From positions 1 through 64,000 of the forward strand of contig NZ_SNVJ01000023.1 of NCBI RefSeq assembly GCF_009829925.1: a stretch of DNA of 64,000 nt, read 5' to 3'. The DNA comes from Teichococcus coralli. Its GTDB lineage: Bacteria > Pseudomonadota > Alphaproteobacteria > Acetobacterales > Acetobacteraceae. Position 1 is the first letter of the stretch, and every line of letters begins with the position of its first letter. Below the pieces are notes generated by a model. It was not told where the DNA came from and did no database searches. It was given only the letters and a program-made list of their open reading frames with translations. Below, one piece after another: positions 15,774 to 24,430 of the stretch. A program made the position numbers and the translations under genes.

Positions 15774-15827
15774 TCCTGGCGGCTGCGCCCGCCTCCTGCG
15801 GGTGTTCCTGGTTTAGTCCGCATCAGA

Positions 15828-15837
15828 ATTTTTCGCA
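15828..15837 (-). promoter_or_regulatory. TGCGAAAAAT box (exact), minC-distal
   Basis: Exact copy reading towards minC, 93 nt from its start and 54 nt beyond the proximal copy. Confidence 0.6.
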
Positions 15838-15874
15838 AGACATTTTGCGTTCGGCGCCACGCAAAGGGACATCG

Positions 15875-16579
15875 TCACCACGCCGCCTCGCAGGCGTCCA
15901 GGACCAGGGGAGAAGGGCGCGTGCTGAAGCCCTGCCGTTGTGCCGCGGCCGCCGCCAGCCAGGTCCGGAACAGGACCTGCCCGTCGAAGGGACCGTCCAG
16001 CAGCGCCTGCGCAACCGGCAGCGTCCGCCGCTGAAGCTGTGCCAGCGCCACGCGCCGCATCGCCGGCACCAGCTCCGCCGCCGGCGCATCCGGCTCCGGC
16101 AGGCCGGCGGCCCGCTGAAAGGCGGCCATGCTGCACCCGCCCGCCAGCGTCGCCGTCTCCGGCAGGGGACCGAGCGGCCGCGGCCGCGACCCGTCCCAGA
16201 CCAGCAGCCGCAGGTCATGCCGGTGGCTGCCGGGCGGCACGATGAAGCCCAGCAGGTCGCCGGGCGTGGCCTGCAGCAGGCCCCCCAGCCAGTCCAGCGC
16301 GGCTTCCAGCAATCCGGGCCGCGGCGGCAGGCTGGCCGAGACTGTCAGCTGCGGCACCGCCTCCTCCTGCAGGATGCGCGAGCCGGTGGTGGCATGGTCC
16401 AGGCTTTCGCCGGTCAGCACCGTGACGGCTTCGGGGTGGTGGAACAGCGCATGCGGGGGCGGGGCGGCGGGGCGGCGTCCCGTCAGCAGGGCCACCAGCG
16501 CCTCCGCTTCCGGCCGGGGCAGGGGACAGCGCAGGGCGGCGTCCAGCTCCAGCCGGGCCTGGCGCGGCACGGGGCTCAT
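15875..16579 (-). CDS. hypothetical protein (234 aa) next to minCDE
   Basis: No family recognised. Soluble, without signal peptide; contains LTGRRPAAPPPHALFHHPEA, TGSRILQEEAVPQLTVS and RPGLLEAALDWLGGLLQATP. Its ATG overlaps the stop of the upstream 116-residue gene by 4 nt (ATGA), so the two are translationally coupled and probably act together. The pair lies between minC and the cheY block, under an exact TGCGAAAAAT box. Confidence 0.6.
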   Translation of the reverse strand: MSPVPRQARLELDAALRCPLPRPEAEALVALLTGRRPAAPPPHALFHHPEAVTVLTGESLDHATTGSRILQEEAVPQLTVSASLPPRPGLLEAALDWLGGLLQATPGDLLGFIVPPGSHRHDLRLLVWDGSRPRPLGPLPETATLAGGCSMAAFQRAAGLPEPDAPAAELVPAMRRVALAQLQRRTLPVAQALLDGPFDGQVLFRTWLAAAAAQRQGFSTRPSPLVLDACEAAW

Positions 16580-16926
16580 GCCGGCCTCCGCGCGAGCCGG
16601 CGCTCGGCCTGTTCAAGCGTCACCGCCAGCGCCGCCGGGTCGGCCTCCACCATGCGCCGCACCAGCCGCAGCGGCGGCACGTCATGGGGGTCCTCCTCGA
16701 TAACGGTGAGTGCGACCGGCGCCTCCGCCTGCACCGCCTCCAGCAGCCCCTCGCGATAGCGCAGCACGACGCGCGGCGCGGCGCCGCAGGGCGCGAGCAG
16801 CCCGGCCAGGCGGTCAATGATCTGGTCGAACTCGGCTTCCGTGGCGTTCACCGCCACCAGATCCAGCAGGTCACGGCCCTCCTGGGCGAGGCTGGCCTCG
16901 CCCGGGCCGCGGCGGATGATCTGCAT
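16576..16926 (-). CDS. hypothetical protein (116 aa), first gene of a coupled pair
   Basis: Begins MQIIRRGPGEASLAQEGRDL, continues ATEAEFDQIIDRLAGLLAPC and a beta-rich stretch (RVVLRYREGLLEAVQAEAPV), then a helical C-terminus. AGGAGA is 7 nt before the ATG, which decides the start against a longer frame. No known domain. An exact TGCGAAAAAT box lies 60 nt upstream, reading towards it. Confidence 0.6.
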   Translation of the reverse strand: MQIIRRGPGEASLAQEGRDLLDLVAVNATEAEFDQIIDRLAGLLAPCGAAPRVVLRYREGLLEAVQAEAPVALTVIEEDPHDVPPLRLVRRMVEADPAALAVTLEQAERRLARRPA

Positions 16927-16986
16927 TCGGCTTCTCCTGAATCGATCAACCCCGGCGTGGTGCCATGCCGTCGCCGTCCTTTCAAT

Positions 16987-16996
16987 ATTTTTCGCA
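16987..16996 (-). promoter_or_regulatory. TGCGAAAAAT box (exact) before the coupled hypothetical pair
   Basis: Exact copy, 60 nt from the start at 16926. The flank GGCAAGTT before the box is also found before the copy at 60042. Confidence 0.6.
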
Positions 16997-17087
16997 AAAC
17001 TTGCCCGCGCGGCGGTTGCGCAAGAGAATTGACGCCGGCCCCAGGAGCGGGGATAGGTGCTCTTCAACCCAGGCGCGAGAAAGCCTG

Positions 17088-18377
17088 ATGACGTTCTCCG
17101 CAGATCCGGCCCGCCCCCCGCTCGATACCCCCCTCGGGGCGATCGCCAGCTTCGACCTTTCCACGACCACCGGCATGGCGCTGCTGCGCCGCTTCGACGC
17201 CCAGTTGCGGCTGATCGGGGATGCCGATGCGCAGCGGGCGGCGGTGCGCCGCCTGTCCTGCCGGGCGCCGCTCTCCAGCCGTGCCACCGGGCTGCTGGCG
17301 CTACCGGGCGGAGCCCTGGCGCTGCGGCGGGAGGAGACGGTGCTGGTCTGCGATCCCGCCTCCGCCTGCACGGCCGCCGGTCCCGCCGCGACAGGCCTGC
17401 GCGCGCAACTGGCCGGCCTGCCGCTGCAGAGCGTGGCGCATGCGCCCGGGGGGCTTCTGCTGCGCAGCGGCCTGCCGGCCATGGAGGCGGCGCAAGCCAT
17501 CACCCTGGTGGAGCCTGCCGGCCTGCTGGCCCCCCTTTGGCCGCAGGCCGCGAGCTGGCGCGGCCCCGCGCTGCTGCGCTGGGGGCAGGGAGGCGCCGTG
17601 GCCTGGGAGATGGTCCCGGCACCCGCGCCGCTGGCCCTGGGCGCCAGCGTGGTGGGCGAACCGCTCGCAGTGGGCGAGCCGCTGCCGCGCGACCTTTGGG
17701 ATGCCCCGACCGGGGATGACCGCTACCAGCTGCTTGCCACCGGCCTGGCTGCCTATCTCGACGAGCTGCTGGGCAACGAGGTGAGCGATCTGCTGCGCTT
17801 CGAGCTGGCGGACCACTGGACCGATGGCGAGGAAAGCCTGGCCAGCCTGCTGGCCGACGGGCTCGGTCTGCTGCCCTCCTGCTTTGCGGTGCCTGCCGAG
17901 CAGCCGGCGGGGCTGGCGGCGCTGCAGGACTGGCCACGGGCCGCGGCGGCCGTCGCCGCCAGCGCGGCGCCCATGGCGCTGCTGGGCATCGCGCCGCAGG
18001 ACTGGTCCTGGGGCTGGCAGGCGGAGGCACGGCAGGCCTTTCTGCGCCAGGTCCGGCGGGCCGTTCCGGCCGATGCGGCCGTGCTGCTCGCCGAGGGGGC
18101 GGCGGCCATGCCCGTGCCGTTGGCGGAGATCGGCGCCGACCGCACGGCGCGGCAGGCCGTGGCCGCCTTGGCGGTTCTGCTGCCGCTGCCGGCCACTCCG
18201 CTGGACCTTCTGCTGCTCGGCCGGCGGGTGGCGCAGGGATGCGGCGGGCCGGTCCAACTGGCTGCGCCGTGCTGGGGCCTGTGGCATCGCTGCGACCCGC
18301 AGGCCCGCCTGGAGGCCGGCAATGGCGGCTGGTACAGCCTCGGCGGCGGGCTTGAGGAGTTGGAAGACGTTTTCTAG
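17088..18377 (+). CDS. hypothetical protein (429 aa) upstream of cheY
   Basis: A long Ala/Leu-rich soluble protein beginning MTFSADPARPPLDTPLGAIA, with repeated short beta-like stretches (GLLALPGGALALRREETVLV) and Trp-rich patches (APQDWSWGWQAEARQAF). No signal peptide, membrane segment or known motif. GAGAAAG precedes the ATG. It is divergent from the coupled hypothetical pair and 122 nt before cheY on the same strand. Its neighbours suggest a link to motility or polarity, but no function can be read from it. Confidence 0.6.
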   Translation: MTFSADPARPPLDTPLGAIASFDLSTTTGMALLRRFDAQLRLIGDADAQRAAVRRLSCRAPLSSRATGLLALPGGALALRREETVLVCDPASACTAAGPAATGLRAQLAGLPLQSVAHAPGGLLLRSGLPAMEAAQAITLVEPAGLLAPLWPQAASWRGPALLRWGQGGAVAWEMVPAPAPLALGASVVGEPLAVGEPLPRDLWDAPTGDDRYQLLATGLAAYLDELLGNEVSDLLRFELADHWTDGEESLASLLADGLGLLPSCFAVPAEQPAGLAALQDWPRAAAAVAASAAPMALLGIAPQDWSWGWQAEARQAFLRQVRRAVPADAAVLLAEGAAAMPVPLAEIGADRTARQAVAALAVLLPLPATPLDLLLLGRRVAQGCGGPVQLAAPCWGLWHRCDPQARLEAGNGGWYSLGGGLEELEDVF

Positions 18378-18443
18378 GCGCAGCGTTCATGCCATCGGCG
18401 GGCAGGATTTCGCGGAAGGCGTGCGATGAGGCACGATCGGGCT

Positions 18444-18470
18444 TGCGAAAATCCTGGAAATGCGAAAAAT
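18444..18470 (+). promoter_or_regulatory. two tandem TGCGAAAA boxes before cheY
   Basis: TGCGAAAATC (18444-18453) and exact TGCGAAAAAT (18461-18470) are 17 nt apart, both reading towards cheY; the second ends 29 nt before its GTG start. Confidence 0.6.
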
Positions 18471-18499
18471 AGGGAGAGACGCAAAAGGGGGACCGGCGC

Positions 18500-18862
18500 G
18501 TGAAGATCCTGGTTGTCGACGACTATCCGACGATGCGTCGCATCGTGCGAAATCTGCTGGACCAGATCGGCTACAAGGATGTCGAGGAGGCCGGCAACGG
18601 CGTGGAGGCCCTGGAGAAGATCAAGGGGCACCGCTACGACCTGGTGATCTCCGACTGGAACATGGAGCCGATGACCGGCCTGGAGCTGCTGAAGAACGTG
18701 CGCGGCGACGCCGCCCTGGCGAAGACGCCGTTCATCATGGTGACCGCCGAGAGCAAGGCCGAGAACGTCGTCGCCGCCAAGCAGGCGGGAGCGTCGCAGT
18801 ACATCGTGAAGCCCTTCACGGCCGAGACGCTGAAGGCGAAAATCGCGTCCGTCATCAACTGA
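18500..18862 (+). CDS. cheY: chemotaxis response regulator CheY
   Basis: A 120-residue single-domain receiver. The acidic pair D7/D8, phospho-acceptor D52 (VISDWN), T82 (IMVTAE) and K104 (YIVKPF) are all present, and there is no output domain. This is the CheY that carries the chemotaxis signal to the FliM/FliN switch. GTG start with AGGGGG upstream. It is the first gene of cheY-cheZ-fliK-flgD; no cheA, cheW or receptor gene is in the window, so the input must come from elsewhere. Confidence 0.92.
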   Translation: MKILVVDDYPTMRRIVRNLLDQIGYKDVEEAGNGVEALEKIKGHRYDLVISDWNMEPMTGLELLKNVRGDAALAKTPFIMVTAESKAENVVAAKQAGASQYIVKPFTAETLKAKIASVIN

Positions 18863-18880
18863 GCCGCAGGGAGAGGTGCC

Positions 18881-19510
18881 GTGACCGCGACCTCTTCGGC
18901 GGAAGGGCAGTTCGGGCTGGTCCGGATCGCCGGGCATCTCGCCGCCATCAACGGCGAGATCGAGCGGATGCTGGGCCTCGGGCTGGTGCCCGAGCGCAAG
19001 GCGGCAGACCGGCTGGGCCGGGCCCTCGACGAGATGTGGGCGATGTCGCAGCTGCTGGCCGAGACGCGCGCGGAGGTGGTCGGCCTCGCGCCTCCCTCGA
19101 CCGATCTCGGCGACGTGCTGGACGCGGTGGTTGTTGAGACCGAGAAGGCCGCCTTCGAGATCCTGCGGCAGGCGGAGCGGGCGCAGGCCGCCGCGGGCCG
19201 CCTGCATGACGGCACCTCCGCCGATCCGAAGCACGATCTGGAGGCGGTCAACGAGGCCGCGACCGCCATCGTCCTGGCCTGCGGCTTCCAGGACATCACG
19301 GGCCAGCGGGTGCGCAAGGTGCTGTCCACCATGCGCCAGATCGAGGCCCGGGTGTCCGCGCTGGTCGAGCTGATGGGCATCCGCCCGGAAGAAACACGGG
19401 CGCAACAGGCCGCGACCGCCCCGGCCGGCGAGGCCAGCCTGCTGAACGGCCCGAGTTCCGCCGCCGAGGGTGGGCTGGGGCAGAGCGCGGTGGACGACCT
19501 GTTCGGCTGA
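18881..19510 (+). CDS. cheZ: protein phosphatase CheZ
   Basis: A 209-residue CheZ. The catalytic signature GFQDITGQRVRKVL places the acidic and amide residues at D138 and Q142, matching D143 and Q147 of E. coli CheZ in the FQD-TGQ motif. Long helices before it form the four-helix bundle, and the extreme C-terminus SAVDDLFG is a CheY-binding peptide. It dephosphorylates CheY-P. GTG start with AGGGAGAGG upstream, 18 nt after cheY. Its tail closely resembles the CheY-binding segment of FliM in this window. Confidence 0.85.
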   Translation: MTATSSAEGQFGLVRIAGHLAAINGEIERMLGLGLVPERKAADRLGRALDEMWAMSQLLAETRAEVVGLAPPSTDLGDVLDAVVVETEKAAFEILRQAERAQAAAGRLHDGTSADPKHDLEAVNEAATAIVLACGFQDITGQRVRKVLSTMRQIEARVSALVELMGIRPEETRAQQAATAPAGEASLLNGPSSAAEGGLGQSAVDDLFG

Positions 19511-19593
19511 GGCGTGCCGCGCAGAACATTTTCGATCCTGTGGCGGCCCTGCAGCGGCGCACATCCGCAGGCGCAGGGAAGCGGGAGAAACCC

Positions 19594-21312
19594 ATGACCA
19601 AACCGGTGGGCGGCGAGGCTGCCCTGCCGCAACCCGGCATGCTGCAAGGCATCGAACCGCGCCGCGGCACCGATCCCGCCGCCATGCCGGCAGAAGGCTT
19701 TGCCATGATGCTGGCGGGCCTGCTCGCCGTCCCCCCGGCGGCCGGCCCGCCGCCCGGGCCGACGGCCGAGGCCGCCTCCGGGCCGGCGCCCTCGCGGCAG
19801 GCCGGCGCCCTGCCCTGGGACGCCTTGGCCGCCGCCGCCGAGGAAGCCAGCCGGCTGGCTGCGGCCTTCCAGATGCCGCTGGGCGTCCCGGCCACGGCAA
19901 TGGCGGCGGAGGCCGCGTTGCTTCCGCCGGCCGTTTCCGGCCAGGCGCTGCCCGAAACCGCGCTGCCCGAAACCGCGCTGGCCGACGCCGCGCTGGCCGA
20001 CACCGCACTGCCCGACGCCGCGCCGACCTTGCCGGACCCGGACGGCTCGCCGCCGGGGCCGCCACAGCCCGGCGTTGCGCCCCTCAGCCTGGCCCCGCAT
20101 CCGGTTTCCACGCCACCATCCGCCGCCGTTCCCTTCCAGCCTGCCACCCTGCCCATGGAAGCGACCATGAAGGCCGTTCCGGCGGCGGCGTCGCCCGCCG
20201 GCCCGCAGGAACAGCCGCCGGAGACGCTGCCGGCCGAGGCTCCGGCGCTCCTGCCGGATTCCCTTCCCGCCAGGCGGGAGGGCGCTGCACCCGCGCCGGG
20301 CGGGTTGCCGCCCGTGATGGAGCGCGCCCAGCCCGGCGCGCCACCGTCCGTTCCGCCCGAACAGGGCACGCGGCAGGCGGCGGCCACACCTCCTGCGCCG
20401 GCGGTCGCCGCCCCCTCGGCCGAACCTCCCCCGGCCGGCCTTCCACCGGAGCAGGCGGCATCGCTCCTCTGGTCCTTCCCGCCAGCGATGCGGCTCGGCG
20501 CCGCGAACCCGCAGCCACAACCCCGCCCCGGTGCGCCGGCGGCCCGTCCCGCGCCGAGCGCGGCGCCGCCCGCCGCCGCAACCGATGCGCCATCCCAGGC
20601 GGCGCCCGCCCTGCCGCTCTCCGCCGTCACCCCTGTTGCGCCGCCCGGCGAAGGGGCGCCGCACCCTGCCACCCCTTCCCATGCGGCGGCGCCCTGGGGC
20701 CGGGCGGCCGCAACGGAACCGGGCAGCCCCGTTCCGCCGCCGGAGCCGGGGGCAGGCCTGCGCCTGGCGGAACTGCCGCCGGAAGCGATCCTTCCGCCGG
20801 CCGGCCACGGCCAGGCCCTGGGCGCCGCTTCCTCCACGCCCGCGCCCGCGCCCGCGGCCATGCCGGCGCCGCTGCCGCAGGGCCGCCTGGCCGCCGAAGC
20901 CACCCCGCAGCTCGTGCTGCGCATGGCGCAGGCCACCCGAAAGGAAGGCGTGGAAACGATCTCGGTGGACCTGCGCCCGCCGGAGCTCGGCCGCGTCGAA
21001 CTGCAGATGACCTTTCGCGACGGCACGGTGCAGGTGGTGATGCGGGCCGAGCAGGCCGACACCTTCGAGGCGCTGCGGCACGAGCGGCACAACCTCATGC
21101 AGCAGATGGAGCAGGCCGGCCTGCAGCTCGGCGGCAGCGGGCTGGACCTGCAGCATGGCCCCCTGCCGCATCCCAAGCCGCCGCCCGAGCAGGCATCCGC
21201 CGGCGCCCGGCCCATGGTGGCCGACCCCGGGCCGGAGGCCGAGGCGCAGGCCGGTGCCGCCGCGGCGCCGCGCCGCGCCGCCTCCGACAGCCTGATCGAC
21301 ATCATCACCTGA
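19594..21312 (+). CDS. fliK: flagellar hook-length control protein FliK
   Basis: 572 residues. The first about 430 are Pro/Ala-rich and poorly structured, the molecular-ruler part. The C-terminal hook domain has GVETISVDLRPPELGRVELQ followed by DGTVQVVMRAEQADTFEALR, the classical Flg_hook signature that meets FlhB to switch export specificity. A five-copy 15-nt repeat lies in the N-terminal half. The ATG follows GGGAGAAA. It precedes flgD by 27 nt, as expected for hook genes. Confidence 0.85.
   Translation: MTKPVGGEAALPQPGMLQGIEPRRGTDPAAMPAEGFAMMLAGLLAVPPAAGPPPGPTAEAASGPAPSRQAGALPWDALAAAAEEASRLAAAFQMPLGVPATAMAAEAALLPPAVSGQALPETALPETALADAALADTALPDAAPTLPDPDGSPPGPPQPGVAPLSLAPHPVSTPPSAAVPFQPATLPMEATMKAVPAAASPAGPQEQPPETLPAEAPALLPDSLPARREGAAPAPGGLPPVMERAQPGAPPSVPPEQGTRQAAATPPAPAVAAPSAEPPPAGLPPEQAASLLWSFPPAMRLGAANPQPQPRPGAPAARPAPSAAPPAAATDAPSQAAPALPLSAVTPVAPPGEGAPHPATPSHAAAPWGRAAATEPGSPVPPPEPGAGLRLAELPPEAILPPAGHGQALGAASSTPAPAPAAMPAPLPQGRLAAEATPQLVLRMAQATRKEGVETISVDLRPPELGRVELQMTFRDGTVQVVMRAEQADTFEALRHERHNLMQQMEQAGLQLGGSGLDLQHGPLPHPKPPPEQASAGARPMVADPGPEAEAQAGAAAAPRRAASDSLIDIIT
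19945..20019 (+). repeat. 15-nt tandem repeat inside fliK
   Basis: Five in-frame units starting GCGCTG, coding for ALPET, ALPET, ALADA, ALADT and ALPDA. Copy-number change would alter FliK length without a frameshift. Confidence 0.7.
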
Positions 21313-21339
21313 GCCCCCCCGCGCGAACGGAGAACCCCG

Positions 21340-22038
21340 ATGGCCACCACCTCCAGCATCAGCGGCGTCGGCACGGCCAGTGCGCTGGCCGGTGCGAACG
21401 CCGCCGCCACGACGCAGCTGTCCGGCAACAGCAGCGAGGACTATGACCGCTTCCTCAAGCTGCTCACCGCGCAGATGAAGTACCAGGACCCGATGCAGCC
21501 CACGGACCCCACCCAGTTCGTGGCGCAGCTCGCGCAGTTCTCCCAGGTGGAGCAGCAGACCAAGAGCAACACCTACCTGAAGTCGATCCTGGAGGCGGTG
21601 AGCGGCAGCGCCAACCTGACGGAGAACGCCGCGCTGCTCGGCCGCACGGTGCAGACGCAGCTCTCGCAGATCACCCTCTCCAGCGCCGGCGCCGCGGTGC
21701 CGCTCACCGCGCAGGTGAATGCCGCCACCCTCGCCGGTACCCGGCTCGAGGTGCTGGACGCCTCGGGCAACGTGGTGCGCAAGGTCAGCCTCAGCGGCGG
21801 CACCACCGCGCTGACCTTTGACGGCAAGGACGGCAACGGCATGGCGCTCGCGGCGGGCACCTACAAGGTGCGCGTGGTGGGCGATGATGCCGGCGGCGCC
21901 CGGCAGAGCGCCGGCACGGTCAGCAATTCCGGCAAGGTCACGGAGGTGCGTCGCGGCAGCGACGGCGGCGTCTCGCTGATGCTGGAGAACGGCGCCCAGG
22001 TGAGCGCCGCCGACGTCACGCGGCTCGGCGCCGGCTGA
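21340..22038 (+). CDS. flgD: flagellar hook capping / assembly scaffold protein FlgD
   Basis: 232 residues. The N-terminal FlgD motif DYDRFLKLLTAQMKYQDPMQ, then PTDPTQFVAQLAQFSQVEQQ, is unmistakable; the C-terminal half forms the Fn3/TUDOR-like cap with LTFDGKDGNGMALAAGTYKV. FlgD caps the growing hook and is later discarded. It is the last gene of the cheY-cheZ-fliK-flgD unit and converges on a fliL-like gene. Confidence 0.92.
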   Translation: MATTSSISGVGTASALAGANAAATTQLSGNSSEDYDRFLKLLTAQMKYQDPMQPTDPTQFVAQLAQFSQVEQQTKSNTYLKSILEAVSGSANLTENAALLGRTVQTQLSQITLSSAGAAVPLTAQVNAATLAGTRLEVLDASGNVVRKVSLSGGTTALTFDGKDGNGMALAAGTYKVRVVGDDAGGARQSAGTVSNSGKVTEVRRGSDGGVSLMLENGAQVSAADVTRLGAG

Positions 22039-22053
22039 GCCGGCCGCGCCCGC

Positions 22054-22473
22054 TCAGCTGTAGAGCAGGCGGGTGATGACGACGTCCTTGAGCCCTTCCT
22101 CCCGCAGCTGGGCCAGGCTGTCGAAAAGGTTGTCGCGCAGCACGCCTGGATCGGTGCGGCCGGGGCGCAGTTCATGCCGCACCGACATGGCCATCAGCCG
22201 CTGCAGCACCGCCTGCTTCAGGCGCGGCGACAGGTCCTTGAACTGCTGCGTCTGCTCCGCCCTGGTCTCCAGCGTCACCGACACCACCACATAGGACATG
22301 CGGCGGCTGCTGGAGGGCAGGTTGACCGTGAAGTCGCCCAGCGTGACGTATTCGAACTCCTTCTTGGGCGCCTCTTCCGCGCGGGCGGGCAGGGTGGAGC
22401 CGAGCAGCGCCGACACCATCATCGCAGCGGCACCGGCCCCGAGCATGGCACGGCGAAAGGCGGGAAGGGTCAT
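22054..22473 (-). CDS. FliL-like periplasmic protein (second fliL copy)
   Basis: 139 residues with an N-terminal signal-like segment (MLGAGAAAMMVSALLGSTLPARA) rather than the usual uncleaved FliL anchor. The rest fits FliL: FEYVTLGDFTVNLPSSSRRM, YVVVSVTLETRAEQ, RHELRPGRTDPGVLRDNLFDSL. FliL stabilises the stator at the basal body. The start at 22473 is chosen for GGAGG upstream. It is the last gene of the flgB-to-flhB unit. A second, more typical fliL lies at 56242 with fliM, so the two may act at different sites. Confidence 0.65.
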   Translation of the reverse strand: MTLPAFRRAMLGAGAAAMMVSALLGSTLPARAEEAPKKEFEYVTLGDFTVNLPSSSRRMSYVVVSVTLETRAEQTQQFKDLSPRLKQAVLQRLMAMSVRHELRPGRTDPGVLRDNLFDSLAQLREEGLKDVVITRLLYS

Positions 22474-22566
22474 CGGGGGAGGCCTCCGGGTTGCGCGGGC
22501 CCTTTGTTTCGCAACCGCGCCGTCGCGCGTCAAGCGAATCGTACAATTTTTGCGACGCAGCCGGAG

Positions 22567-23649
22567 TCAGGCCCGCGCGGCCGGCCGCTGCCGCTTCTGC
22601 GCCCAGACAATGCCGATGATCTTGGCCACCGCCTCGAAATGCGCCGGCGGGATGACCTCTCCCACCTCCACCGAGGCATGCAGGGCGCGGGCGAGAGGCC
22701 GGTCCTCCATCACCACCACGCCCGCTTCCCCGGCGATTTCGCGGATGCGCAGCGCCATCTTGTCAACGCCCTTGGCGACGCAGAGCGGCGCCTCGTCCTT
22801 GCCGCGCTCGTAGCGCAAGGCGACGGCGAAATGGGTGGGGTTGGTGATCACCACCGTCGCCGTTGGCACGTCGGCCATCATCCGCCGCTGCGACATCTGC
22901 CGCCGCTTCTTGCGCAGCGCCGCCTTCACATGCGGGTCGCCCTCCGTGTTGCGCATCTCCTCGCGCATCTCCTGCAGGGTCATGCGCTGGCGGCGGTTGT
23001 ACTCGAAGCGCTGGAAGCTGATGTCGATCACCGCCACCACCGCCGCCACCAGCGTGACGGCGAAGAGAACCTTGACCAGCAGCTCATGCGCCAGGACGGG
23101 GAAGACCACAGGGTCCAGCGCCACCAGCCGGCCGCTATGCTCATAAAGCGGCTTGCCCACCACCCAGCAGGCGCCCCCCACGGCCAGCGCCTTCAGCAGG
23201 CCCTTGCCGAACTCGAACAGCGCCTTGAGGCCGAACACGCGCTTCAGACCGGCCATCGGCGAGAGATGGGAAAGCTTCGGCTTCATCCGCTCGCCCGCCA
23301 CCACCAGGGTGTTCTGCAGCAGGTGCGGCAGCAGGCTGCCGGCCAGCAGCAACCCGAAGACCGGCAGCAGCGCCAGCGCCAGCGCCTCGATGAACGCCGC
23401 TCCCGCCTGGCGATAGCCTTCCTCGGTGAGTTCCAGAAAGGCGTCCGGCTGCTCGATCAACGGCAGCAGGACCTCGGCGAAGCGCCGGGCGACCAGCCCG
23501 CCCGCCAGGCCGAGCGCCAGCAGCAGCGCGGCATAGACGCCGAAGCTGGAGCCCTCGCGCGAGACCGGCACGTCGCCGCGCGCGCGGGCCTCCTGCAGCT
23601 TGCGCGGCGAGGCGTCGAGGGTTTTTTCCTGGCCGCTTTCCTCCGCCAT
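22567..23649 (-). CDS. flhB: flagellar export gate protein FlhB
   Basis: 360 residues. It starts MAEESGQEKTLDASPRKLQE, the standard FlhB N-terminus, has four membrane segments, and carries the autocleavage motif NPTH in VVITNPTHFAVALRYERG, followed by the cytoplasmic domain ending near EVIPPAHFEAVAKIIGIVWA. FlhB switches type III export from rod/hook to filament substrates after cleavage, in contact with FliK. It follows fliR by 9 nt. Confidence 0.95.
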   Translation of the reverse strand: MAEESGQEKTLDASPRKLQEARARGDVPVSREGSSFGVYAALLLALGLAGGLVARRFAEVLLPLIEQPDAFLELTEEGYRQAGAAFIEALALALLPVFGLLLAGSLLPHLLQNTLVVAGERMKPKLSHLSPMAGLKRVFGLKALFEFGKGLLKALAVGGACWVVGKPLYEHSGRLVALDPVVFPVLAHELLVKVLFAVTLVAAVVAVIDISFQRFEYNRRQRMTLQEMREEMRNTEGDPHVKAALRKKRRQMSQRRMMADVPTATVVITNPTHFAVALRYERGKDEAPLCVAKGVDKMALRIREIAGEAGVVVMEDRPLARALHASVEVGEVIPPAHFEAVAKIIGIVWAQKRQRPAARA

Positions 23650-23658
23650 GGCGTGGCC

Positions 23659-24420
23659 TCAGCGCGGCAGCGTGAAGACGGCGCCATAGGCGCCCAGCAC
23701 TTCGCTCACCAGCCCCGGCGCCGTGGCGCCGAGCAGGGAAAGCCCGGCCATCAGCAGGGCGGGCGCGCCGATCATGAAGACGGGCAGGGCCGGCATGGCC
23801 CGGTTGATCCCGGCCAGCACCACGTTGAACAGCATGGCCAGGAACAGGAAGGGCATGGCGAGCTGCATGGCCAGGCGGAAGGCGGTGGCCATGCCCTCGG
23901 TGGTCACCCGCGCCGCGGCGCCGGCGGGCAGCGGGCCGCCGAGCGGGACCAGCGTGTAGCTGTCCACCAGCGCGCGTAGGCCGGGATGGTGGCCATCCAC
24001 CGCGAAGAGCGCGGCCAGGCAGGCGGCGTAGATGGCGGTGCCGATCACCGCCGAATTGTCCATGCCGATGCCGAAGACGAAGGCGTTGCTGATGCCCATG
24101 CTCTGGCCGATCAGCTGGCCCGCCGTCTGCACCGCCGAGAGCAGCAGCCGCGCCAGGGTGCCGAGCAGCGCCCCGGCCGCCACCTCGGTGCCGACCGCGG
24201 CGGCGGCGGCCCAGGCGGGGGGCGAGGGCAGGGCCGGCCCGGCCAGGGGGGCGATGCAGAAGGCCACCACCAGCCCGGCCAGGATGCGGATGCGCGCCGG
24301 CACCTGCGTCTCGCCCGTGCCCGGCAGCAGCAGCAGCGCCGCCGAGACCCGGCAGAACACCAGGAACAGCCGGTACAGCTCGGCCGAGAGCCAGCCGTCC
24401 AGGTTCAGCGCCGCCTGCAT
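23659..24420 (-). CDS. fliR: flagellar export gate protein FliR
   Basis: 253 residues, about six membrane helices, with the family segments RIRILAGLVVAFCIAPLAG, QLIGQSMGISNAFVFGIGMD and QLAMPFLFLAMLFNVVLAGI. FliR builds the export gate with FliP and FliQ. The start at 24420 lies 10 nt after the flhA stop; the upstream extension in frame is not FliR-like. Transcription order here is fliQ, flhA, fliR, flhB. Confidence 0.93.
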   Translation of the reverse strand: MQAALNLDGWLSAELYRLFLVFCRVSAALLLLPGTGETQVPARIRILAGLVVAFCIAPLAGPALPSPPAWAAAAAVGTEVAAGALLGTLARLLLSAVQTAGQLIGQSMGISNAFVFGIGMDNSAVIGTAIYAACLAALFAVDGHHPGLRALVDSYTLVPLGGPLPAGAAARVTTEGMATAFRLAMQLAMPFLFLAMLFNVVLAGINRAMPALPVFMIGAPALLMAGLSLLGATAPGLVSEVLGAYGAVFTLPR

Positions 24421-24430
24421 CGCCGCCCGC

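Noticed and set aside
16987..16996. TGCGAAAAAT boxes as sigma54 (-24/-12) promoters
   Set aside because: The required GG-N10-GC spacing with TGGC and TTGC is not kept around the boxes.
18634..21428. Long minus-strand frames opposite cheY, cheZ and fliK
   Set aside because: Gly/Arg/Ala-rich shadows caused by high third-position GC; no ribosome sites and no recognisable domains.
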